Positions 45,345 to 56,700 of a stretch of 64,000 nucleotides of DNA are shown in pieces (positions within the stretch are counted from its first letter, which is position 1; every line of letters begins with the position of its first letter). The DNA is from Owenia fusiformis (taxonomy: Eukaryota > Annelida > Polychaeta > Sabellida > Oweniidae). Where the stretch lies: positions 20,093,375-20,157,374 of the forward strand of contig CAIIXF020000005.1 of assembly GCA_903813345.2 (NCBI GenBank), written 5' to 3'. The translations under genes were made by a program, and so were the position numbers. The notes under the pieces were generated by a model. That model did no database searches. It saw only the letters and a list, made by a program, of their open reading frames with translations, and was not told where the DNA came from.

Positions 45345-46096
45345 TGTTACAATTATTCCACAGAATGCTATTATTTTCATGAATGAACCTTATTGAACAT
45401 ATACGAGTACAATGGAATACACTTCCAATGACCCCTGTTTTCACCTTGCAATCGTTTGATCCATTGAATGGCAGAGGCTGATTGCAATTCAAAATAATTT
45501 AATCATTTTTAGGCCACGCTTAAGTTCATCAGGGATCCTTTTAAGATCCTCCTCTTTATATTTGCCATTGGACAACAAAAATTTAAAAAGCGGCGTATTA
45601 ATTATATTTAGTAAGTTGTCTGGTAAAATAAAAACCCTGCATAATATATGAAAATTTAGATACGATGAGCTTTGGCTAAGATTACCTTTCCAATGGTAAG
45701 ATATCTGCCTGACCACGATTTAATAATATTCATACATTTCCTTAACTTTTAAATTTCAAATTATACAAAATTTACAATCATTTCTCACAACATTTAATGG
45801 AGTGCTTACTGTTATACCAAGTACTTTTATATTATTTTCATGACCAAGTTTCCATTTAACTTTATATACTTAAATATACTTTATATACTTATATAGCTTC
45901 AAAATCATACATCTTAAAAACGATTGCTGATTTTTACAAAAATAGTAGAATCAGCATCTGCATATTGGAGCAGCTTAACATCTTCGTTACAACCTGGTAA
46001 TTCTGTTCCATGAACATCATTGTTACTTACTTCGTATTCTGCGTACCAAGACGTCCATTTCTTTGATTCTGAATCGAAGAGATGGTCTTGGTGCAA
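45345..46096 (-). pseudogene. LINE ORF2 fragment with broken YADD motif
   Basis: The minus strand reads HGTELPGCNEDVKLLQYADA then DSTIFVKISN (reverse-transcriptase palm YADD with an extra Ala codon: YADADST). After a gap it continues LKFHILCRVF-like FHILCRVFILPDNLLNIINT, then GLKMIKLF and IQWIKRL and HWKCIPLYSYMF. The order palm, thumb, GLKMI, KWIKRL is that of LINE ORF2. It is interrupted by the mariner-type element ending at 45335. Dead copy. Confidence 0.65.
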
Positions 46097-46659
46097 GATG
46101 AGTTTAACAGACCAGAGACATATGTTTTATATGTCTCTGAACAGACTGAGAATGTTAAACATTTTATACTGTATATGCGTAAAATCATAGATTGATTAGT
46201 TGATTGATTAGTTGCATTTTGCCTGGTCTATTCAATAGAGTAAAAGGGGAAAATGTGTTAGTGTTGTTAGTTAGTTGTTCTTAATGTTGTTTTTGATTTT
46301 GACGATCTAAAAATCTAAACTTTTCTTTCTAAAATTTTGGATGGCGAGATATTGAAATATTTGAAAATTAAAAGATGAACAATTTTTTCAATGTCATATT
46401 TTTCGAAAAAATAATTGGTAATGTAGATATGCAGGATTAAAGTCAATTACAGGCTACAACCCCATGTTAAGTCAGTGGTACCCTTCCCATGAATGTGGGG
46501 GTGTTTTGCCCTTTTCTTATTTTTGACATTTAGTGATAGCATGAGGTTTGCCTTATTAAAGTCAAAAATTAAAAAAGCCGAAACAAGCCGAAAAACCGAA
46601 GCCACATTTATGGGGGTATGGCACCCTTGCTGAAATAGGCCCTATGGGTTCTTTAACAG

Positions 46660-46905
46660 TTAGTACTATAATCTGGAGATGTGTAGGTACATTATGCAAT
46701 ATTCAAGATCAGCTGTAGAAGTGTACATTATACATCCTTCTTCAAAGGACTTCATTTATATAAAATACTGTGCTTACCCTTGCTGCAAGGATGCGTATAA
46801 TAATACTCCGGATCAGCGGTGGAAGTATACATTGTACAATATTCAAGATCAGCTTTTGGATTATACGTATACAATATTCAAGATCAGCTGTATGGTACAT
46901 TAAAC
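46660..46905. repeat. Degenerate tandem of CAATATTCAAGATCAGCT units
   Basis: CAATATTCAAGATCAGCT occurs at least three times, and variants (CTCCGGATCAGCGGTGG, TTCTAGATTAGC) continue to 47410. AAGTATACATT or AAGTGTACATT follows each. The unit is about 50 bp. It lies downstream of the SLCO stop codon. Confidence 0.6.
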
Positions 46906-47053
46906 AATTGTAGACCTCTCTTGAGTTCAACTGGCAAAATTGTATACCGATACTGTAAACCTTGACCCCCGGTATCGGTCAATAGTACTCTCAAGGTTTA
47001 CTGTTGAAGTATACAATTTTCCCAGTTGACCGAATAGAGAGGTTAACAATTGT
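46904..47053. mobile_element. ~150-bp foldback MITE
   Basis: ACAATTGTAGACCTCTCTTG … CAACTGGCAAAATTGTATA is complemented by TATACAATTTTCCCAGTTG … GAGAGGTTAACAATTGT. A second inverted pair (AAACCTTGA / TCAAGGTTT, ACCGATAC / GTATCGGT) fills the centre. Non-coding, within 600 bp 3' of SLCO. Confidence 0.7.
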
Positions 47054-47545
47054 TTTGTTAGTCCGAAGAATATAATAATTGGAAGGATATATTATCGAAT
47101 ATCACGTGAACATATTTCATAAGTGTAGGTATCATATTTTAGCAAAAAAATCTTCAAACCGTCGAATATAACATTTTTTCAGTTTTTTTCAAATTCAAAA
47201 AAATCAACATTTAAAAAACTTTTTTTTCAAAAGTAGCGGTCAACAGTACCTAGTACATATTGTTGACCGCTAATCAACCAATCAGAATTGAGTATTTTAA
47301 TTGAAGTACTAATAAAATACAATATTCTAGATTAGCTATAGAAGTATACATTAATTATGAAATATTTCAGTCTAAGAAGTGTATATTCTACAATATTCCA
47401 GCTCACCAACACAATTGTTATATCAGATGAGATTTAGGATTGTACGATTATACAATGAATAATAACAATGATTATACAATGATTATAACAATGATTATAT
47501 AATGAATACTCCAGATCAGTGTTTCTGGGGGTAACCCTGGTAATT

Positions 47546-47790
47546 TCAGTCAGCAATAGTCACTTTTAAATTATTTGTTTTTCTATCAGAATCTTTCTTC
47601 CATTTGTGATATGCAAACGAATTGGCACATATCGCTACAACTTGTAAGAGGGATGTGAATGTGTTATAACGGTAGTTATACAACCGAGTGTCGTATACCA
47701 TACAGTTGCCTCTCTCTCCACACTTACTCTCCCACACTAGGCATGCTGAGTCTATCACACCACCGTAAGTTGTTGGCCCTGGAAACCACC
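47546..47790 (-). CDS. SLCO: SLCO coding exon 10 (last)
   Basis: The acceptor TTCTATTCGACAG ends at 47791. Two bases complete a split Gly, then 80 residues: WFPGPTTYGGVIDSACLVWE, SKCGERGNCMVYD, one hydrophobic segment (FTSLLQVVAICANSFAY) and a basic tail. The stop is at 47548-47546. This is the OATP PGP..FG..ID..C..W block and final membrane span. Confidence 0.94.
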
Positions 47791-50700
47791 CTGTCGAATA
47801 GAAAACCCAGAGTATAATTACTAGATTCAGTTGTTGTAGCTATGCATATGATGGCATCGTAGAAAAGAAAAATGGACTTAGGGAAACTTTAGTTTTCAAA
47901 TGTTTCTATGAAGGATCCCCTAAATATGATGTTATAACTGAATAGTACTTGTGCCTCAGGTATAGGTGATCGATGGAATATGTGCAGTCAGAATTACGCT
48001 GTTGTGTCTTGCTCCACTGACCATAAGTGTCTGGGTTACTTTGATTTTTGAGTGCCCATCAGTAGATTTCAAGTTAAAAAATAATGTGCTACTTTAATTT
48101 TAAAAATTATTTCTTATAATAAAATGTCATGCTCGGGCAGTACATAGCCAAAATTATTCGATCACACGCCTGACAAGATTTGAAATATGCCTTAATATTT
48201 AATGAGCGTACTTCTTTACTGTTTTTACTATGTTTTACTGATTTGAAGTATTTACAAAAAATCAGTATCGGCATGTTGTGTTGGGTACGAAGGAATCCAC
48301 CTAGATGAGGACAGCAAATTAGACAAACTCAAGACTCACCTAAAAGTGACTGAACAGCCATCAGTAGTCCTAAACCATAATTACTATATTTTGGTTCCAC
48401 AATGCTACAAAGAAAGAAATGGACAATGCTTTTATGCAATTGTTCTTTTTCATTTCTGGTCATTCATTTATTTGTGAATGATGTGATTTCATACGTTGTT
48501 TCTTAATTATAAGTGGATATATGAGGCAGAGACATAAAAATCCTATGTATGACAAGTGAGGTTTCAGGTACATAACAGCGGGATAATCATATAGAAGTGA
48601 TATCTTGGGGAAGCGAACGTAAAGTATAAATCTCAATGGATATCTCCCTCTGTGTATCTCCCCTTCTAATATTTCCGGGAAAACGTTTTGTTCAGTGTCG
48701 AAACGAGAAAGGGTCGATGGCAAATATACAAAGCGGAGTAAAGGGTAGGTGGTCCAATCAAATTTTGGTCCTACTCTCTATTGATTTATATGGTGACCTA
48801 ATTACAATTATTTTCCTTATTATTTTATACACAGTCAGGGCCAGTAAGGGCCGTAAGGAAAGGGGACCATAATCCCCAGTGGACCATAATTTCTTTCACA
48901 TCTGCTTTTAAAGCCGGTGTAAAAGGGTAGGAGGTCCTTTCAAATGATGGTCCTACTCTCCTTTGATTTATATGGTGACCTAAATACAACTCTTTCCCTC
49001 ATTATCTTATACGCAATCAGGGCCAGTAAGGGCCGTTAAGAAAGGGGACCATAATCCCTGGGGGACCATCATTTCTTTCACACCGGTGTAAAAGAAATTA
49101 TGATCCCATGGGGATTATTTATAGTGCAACTATAGTTTTGGCATAAAATGACTTGAAGAAGTGCAAAAAAACTTGAAATCTGTCAAGATTTTTCGTATTT
49201 TTCAGTTTTTTCTAATTTTAATGCAAATTATACGAGAATAAGATGCATACTGCACATCAAAATAATCGGGAGACAGTATTCAATCATTTCCAGTCGCTAG
49301 ATTGTCCCTAAATATGTTAAATGGAGCGCACCGATTTGTAAACTGGCTACCTTTATAGTTTTGGTATAAAATAACTTTTTGCAAAAAATAGAATCATGTT
49401 AAGATTTTATGTATTTTTCAATTATTTCTCATATTCATAAAAGTTATACGAACATAAGATGCATAAAGCACATCAAAATGATCGTGAGCTTCTGTTTACG
49501 TCAGTAAGTAAGAAGCCAATTTTTAAAAGCCGGCTTCGTGGTGATTCCAGAAGCCAGTTTTTAAAAGCCGGCTTCTTGTTAACTATAAAAGCCGGCTTTT
49601 TGGTGACTCCATAAAATCGGTCTTGCCTTCGAGTACTTCTTGTAGAAACAGACAACTTTTTAGAATATCTTGCAATAGCAAAACTGTCAAAATTGATGAG
49701 CAGACGGTAGACCTTTTCTTGACTAAAATGTAGGTACGACCATGCTCCCTCACTTTTTATATGGTTTAAGAATGGTATAAACAGTTATACAAGGTGTCCA
49801 AAAGAATTGTTCCAAGGTCAACATGCGGAATAACACTGTGAGTGATAAAGGAATATTTATCAGATAATTCCATTTAGTTTTAGAGAAAAACTTGTTTTAG
49901 TACAATCACCCATTTTAATATATAAGTAATTCACTTCAACTTCTATTAATTTTTAATTTTTTTTGATGAAGGAAAGAAGAATTGCTGTTTCATGTGAGCA
50001 ACATCTTTTGGACCACCCTGTATATGGATGTATGTAAGAAATATTAGACTTATACCACAGTGTATACTTACAGAAGGACACAAGTGACTGGTAGCACGAG
50101 TTGTGTTCCTGTTACTATCATCAACAAAGCAAAACAAAAGATGATGTAGCCTGTTACCATAGGAGTACAATTGTTGGGGCACCAACCTTTAACAACTGAG
50201 CTGTTGCCATGGAGACAGCTGCAGTTGGAATAGTACTGAAAATATAATACATTTACAGATTTAGCAAGATGTGAATTGTATGATTTGCACTTCGGAATTG
50301 TTGTTGTTGTGTTGCATTATGCCGCTGTTTCCTCGGCAGTTCGTCTCTTGTACTGTAAATTCTCTTTGTGCTCTCTCATGTGCTTCAATTTTCACTTGTT
50401 GCGCAAATGTTGTTGTCGGAAATGAAATCGACATGATAGAATACATTTACAATAGAATACAAAATTGTGAATAAATACCCTTTAATCTAAGCAGCATCAT
50501 TTTAACACTATAATTCATAAGCAACGTCTTTTACTAGTTATAGCCATTCTAGTACCTGTTGATCATTTATAACCTCGGTCTGTTTACAGCCAGCCAGGCA
50601 AGCAGAAAAGTAACTTGTTGTACCATCTACACACACTGGAGACACTGTGACATCACATGCACAGTTGGCAACACATGACAGACTTTCTGACCTAGAATAC

Positions 50701-53700
50701 AGCATCAATTCTTGTTATATTACATGTAACAAGGAGTGTAAATAATACTGATTTGGGTTCTTTTAGAATACTACCGTGTACATTTTAAAGCAGTTACTGG
50801 GCAAAGTGCAAAGGGTCCTTTATTTCATGGATGGGGGCACTTGATCTCACTCCCCTAATAATTTTGCTCATTTGTGACACTTACACGCCCTGCTGGTCAA
50901 TTTGCCCTGTAAGTGGTGGCTGGTGGCAGTTGAATGTAAGGAAGATCAGTGGTATACACATAGCTGCTACAGAACCCCCTACTATCAGCTTCAATGTTTG
51001 TCTCAGAGTCAGCTTGAACTTCTCCTGGATGATAGCACTGACTATCATCCCTAATGTTGTACCACCTCCTCCTAGTATAGCTAGAACAGTATAGATCTGC
51101 ATAACAATTACCAATTATGAAATTGGGACTGAGAGAGAGTGCTGTTCATTATGAGAGGTGTTTGGATTAAGGCGGTGTTCAGATATACGAGATTTACTGT
51201 AATAGAACTGTTGCAGCTAGAATACAAACTTTTATGAATAATTACATTATATTGCAGCTACATCCTATCAGAGGAGGAGCTGTCTATTTAGAAAATATAA
51301 GTGAGTCTTCTGATTGGACAAACTTCAACATTGAGCTAATGAGACATGTTCCTGAGCCTGTAGCTGTTACTTTTACCTGCAAGCATGTTTGACATGGAGG
51401 CAGTTGTGTGGAACTGTGTCTCAAGGTACTTAGGTAGAAATGTGGACCCATACATCCCATATATCCACACAGCTGGGAAATTTCCTATTACAAGACCTAA
51501 AGCACAACCAAAATATAACACAATCAGCTGCACAATCATTTTATCAACAAATCATGATGATAAATCTATGTAAAATAAAATATGTTCAATATTCCAAAAA
51601 TTGTATTTAAGTGTATTCTTACCGATATATACAGGATTGCAAACTAGTTTTTTAAAAGCCTGCAAAGTTCCTGTATTTTTGGGATCAGTTGAACTAGCAT
51701 TAGAATTAAGATGGTCCATTTCAATCCCCACAGCATCACTCTCGAACTGCCTATCATGTTTATTGTCATTTGCCCCAATGACCTCCTCAGCCTTAATGTA
51801 GTGTTGATCTTCATTATTATCACCCAACATTGCTGAATATTCAGTCTTATTTTTAGTGAGATTATTGAGATCAATTTCCTCATTTTCCTCCTTATCTTCT
51901 TTATCAATCTGAACATAAAAACAGTAATTGTTTTGAATATTGATACGAACATTTATTTTGCTGACTATTTGATATTTATTCAAATAAGTTTCAACCAGTA
52001 CATGAATAAATATTTTATAGAAGATGTAATTCAAGGTGATCAGAGTTAATTGAATCTGTTTGTGCATGAGTATACAGCAGACATTCAAATAAACTCATTT
52101 TACTCTGCCTACCTACAAAGAAAATGACAAATATGTAAATCAACGGACCAATGTTAATGCTACCAGGGGGAATCGGACCTGCAGGACTTGCTATTTATAA
52201 GTTACATGTTTTTCTATTTTGAAAAATTCGATATGTGATGTATATTTCTTAGTTTTTCAAAGAAATCTACAAATATTTCGTTGCGGTTTTATCGTTACAT
52301 CGTAGTTTCAATCACCGCCATCACTTTTCAAACGAGTAAAAATATCAAGACGTCATGCTATTCTCATACTTATAGAACTTAATCACGTGGCTGTCATTCA
52401 CCATTTATTAAGCAGTAAAATATTAATTTGCTTCATGGGTGACAAAATGTTTATAGTTTCCTGGTGAATGTCGAGTCTCGCATCATACGAATGTAATTTT
52501 AGGCGATCTGTCTGCATGGGGTGTCTATTGAATGAAATATAAGACACTGAAAAATTAAGTATAACGCATAGAACTAAGAATATGACGAAATATTTTGACA
52601 GACTAACAACATTACGTACAGTGCTGTGATGGAATAGCTAGCCAAAGAATATAGCATATAATCGGAAAGCTTACATCGTCCTCTTTATCTTCTTCATATT
52701 AGAAATGTATATATGTAATGCATGAAGCTCACGTAATAGATGAAGAAATATTTTTTGCGGACTGTTAACATTACGTATGTGTTTATGCTAGTCACATATG
52801 CAGCACATCATCGGAAAGCTTATATCGTTTTCTTCAATCTCCTTTCTAGCAGAATTGAACCAAACGTTCGGCTAGCGATAAATTAAATGTAACGCATCAA
52901 ATGACAGAATATTGTGGTAATGCAGACTGACAATATTACATCCGTTTTATGTTACGATTTGAAATAGCTAGTCACATATATATACAGCACATCATTAGAA
53001 AGCTCATCTTGTTTTCTTTAATATCCTTTCTAGCAGAAGTTAAACAAATGTTTCGGTATTCAGAAATCAATTGTTATCACGCATTGAACTTTGATAAAAG
53101 ATGACGAAAATTTGACAGACTGACAATATAACAAGCACCTCATCAAAAAAAGATATTCAAATTCAACCCGGAAATTTTGATAAAAAGTGAGCGCGGATTA
53201 AACCAGAAATCTATTTTATAGAACCCGGATTTTCTAAAAAAAATCAGCCCGGTATTATATTGGTATGTTTGTAAATCTGCTAATATTATACAGAGATTTT
53301 CTATATTCCACGGTTACTATATCTAGTGCTTTATATCCTTTATTCCGCACTTAAACAGTTAAAGGATTGTCTATAAAATCAAATACAAATTACACAGAAA
53401 TATTATATAAGAAATCCATGTACCTCTATAGCTGGTGGGCCTGGGATGTGACTGGGAATACAGAAGTAGGCACATGTAAGGAGGAAGCTGAGACAACACG
53501 TGGTGACAGAACCAAGCCACCAAGCACCAATCCAACTGCTGTGATTAGCATCAATGCCTGGATCTGCAACACAGGTGACCTGGTGACTATTCAATATTAA
53601 TGTAATTAAGATATATGAATAATCTTATATTAGGTATTCCGAAGTGGGACACCTTCTAATTAGAAACACAATTCCAGGTACCTAATGTTACGCGGTATAT

Positions 53701-56700
53701 GGCATACATTCATGGTTGCGCGGTATTTGTGATGCGGGTGAATATGCCATACTCACCTGCGGTATATGGCATATTCCGCAAGTGAGTATGCGATATTCCG
53801 CAGTGAATATGCGATACATTGATTTCAGTGAATACCCGATACTCACCTGCGGAATATGTCATACTCACTTGCGGAATATGCCATACACCGCAGGTGAATA
53901 TGACATATACCGCAGGTGAAAACGTGATACAGAAAGCTTTGATTTGATTGGTTGCGAGAGTCGACTCTAAATGTAAAACTACGCTGGATTACCAATATAG
54001 TTAGTGCGTCGAGTACTAATATATGAATCCTGGATTGATTGAGTAAGTTTATTACGTGAGATTGGTGACTGATACTTCTGCTAAGTTAATATATTCGATA
54101 CACAGTACTGTTGATTCAGTAATCATTATCATAATTAATAAAATTTTACTTGTTCGTTCAATCGATGCAATTGACAATTGCGTACTTCCGTATCACGTTC
54201 TCATTGGTTAGTGTGTATGCCATATACCGCAGGTGAATCTGGCATACACCGCAAGTGAATATACCATATTCGTTGCGGAATATGACATATTTTTGTATCG
54301 TGTTTACCGCGTAATACCTAAGGCCGTTCCACTTACACAGGTTTTACTGTGCTACAAGCAGTCCCGACTTACCTGATAAGTCAATATAAAAGCTTGTATA
54401 GAGGGCCCCTAGGAGGTAGCCAAATGTAACTCCAGCAAAGAAACTTCCCCATACACATGCTGCAACATGGAATTGCATGTAGAGATTATACAGTTACATC
54501 TCCATTGCCGTCTTCTTCATTTCATTGTGTATAGCTCTTGAGTTTAAATATTGAAAACTTGTTGAAAATGCATGGATTTCCATAAATATTGGCAGGATAT
54601 GCAGAAATCAATTTCACAAATGTTTCTAAAGTGATATTAATAAATAGGGGGTTTAAAAATTATGAAGGTAAACAGACATTGGGAGTATATTTGAAAATTC
54701 AGGGTGAAATTCAAAGTGACATTTTACAATGACAAATGAGTATTGTCATTGCCCCAAATAACTTTCACGATTGACAGAAAACATTTAGCCAGAGAAACAT
54801 GTTATGTATGACGTATACACTAACACTAATGTAATTTATATTTCTGATAGAAATTAAAGCATTTGGGAGTGTATTGACACTCAGATAAGGAGGATTAGAT
54901 GTACTGGTTCAAGATAAACGGAACTGGTATGTGAAAGTCTGGATAAATAATGATGTTCTCTTGTAATTTATATTTACTATTAATCTGCACTAGCGGATCT
55001 AGACGGGGGCGTGGTGCCTAAATGGTCAGAATTTAAAGAGAGAATCAGATATAGCAAGCAGGCTAAACAAAAAATTGTCTCAATTTTAGAATATTTTTGG
55101 CTCATGTCATTCCTTGTCATGTCTATTTTCTAAAAATCACAAAAGTGCATACTTTATTCAAGGAAAACTACCATGCTTATTATTTGGGAGAATTTAAACA
55201 TTTTCCACCCACTTTTGTACTTTGAATCATTAAAATAACTTTACCAATTTATAACATATTGTGAAGCTTTTGGGAGATATTGTATTTGATATTGTAAGGA
55301 ATAGATTGGTAGGTCAATTATTAAAGTTTAAACTTGGAATAAAAAAATGGTTATGAATTGTCAGGAACGCAATTGCAAACGCTGAAAACCGACCCAGGAA
55401 TTGCACCCACACCTTGAAATATGGTCAGAATGCACCAAATGAATGCACCAAACTCACTCACGCGGTTCCCTTCGTTCACAGTGATTATCAAACGCCCCCC
55501 CCCCCCAGCACAAAATCCCATCTGCCCCTGATCTGGGAATTAAAGGAAATAAAGAAACAGGTATTGTAATGTGTGGGCTAGATCAAGCACCATAAAGATC
55601 TCAGAATAGCTTTCACAGTTAAGACGGATTTTCCAAAATCACCGTTTTCTCTTGATGCTGATTCAGTTTTTTAAGCTTTCGGTCAGGGGTGTGCGATCAT
55701 GGCATATAGCGAGGATTTAAAAAAAAAAGATATCTTTGGAGAAATTTTACAAAAAATCAAATAAAAAGCATTTTGAAGCTCTTTTCTTCCTCTATCTAAT
55801 GGTTTTATTGTCATTGGTTATGGGGGTTCGCACTCATCGCCCCCCCCCCTGGCTACGCCCATGGATGCTTCTAAAGGTTGGGTATCGATATGGTGAATTT
55901 TTTGAACACACGTTTCTCTTAAACCAGTCAACTTAAAATTCTGAACATTTTACACATTGTCTGCAATTCAATGGTCATCTTTTGAATGGTAACAATATAA
56001 TTTGAAGTAAATATATATACTTTTCTCTATATTATTTTAGAAAACACATCAGACACTTCTTTTGTTCTTGGTATCATATGTTCGGAATGAAATGAAACTT
56101 CTATCCGAAACAAAATGACATAAACACAACGTGTTATTAGGTCTCTCAATATTGTAATTGTACAAAGGAAAGTTTGGTTGATTTAAAAAAGTATCTTGTT
56201 AATGAAATGAAAGGGTTATCTTAATGTTTTAACCTTTTGTTAAATCAACCAACATTTCCTTTTTATAACTATAATATATTGAGAGGTCTAAGAAAATGTT
56301 GTATATGCTATTTTGTTCCAACAAGCTTCGGAAAGCCTGATATTTGATTTCATTCTCAACAATTTGTAAAAAGGACCAAAAAACAATTGCACTAAAAAAC
56401 AAAAATGTTAACAAAAACAGTTATATGAAATATATATAAATTATTTTCGCGTTAAATTGTTGTCAATCAGTCAACATTACATAAAGGACCCTGTTTTTTA
56501 CAGAATGTTTTCAATAATTGGTTTAAGAGAAAACTATTGTTGAAATCAGTACACCATATCGAAACCAATCCTTTCAGAATATACTGAACACCCTGTTTCT
56601 CCGACAGACTGAATAATATTAATATGTCAATTTGGTACTTTAATTTGACGCATGACTACTAGATATAGTACTGATATCAGTCGTGTAAACATGTTGCCTC

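Noticed and set aside
48460-48723. 87-codon minus frame between SLCO exons 8 and 9
   Set aside because: It does not fit the phase or family sequence and is partly over the MITE; the 65-nt exon at 48340-48404 bridges the gap exactly.
53403-53594. Using the ATG in MNSHQVTCVAD as a gene start
   Set aside because: That ATG is intronic; the exon begins after the TTGCAG acceptor at 53564 with a split Asp.
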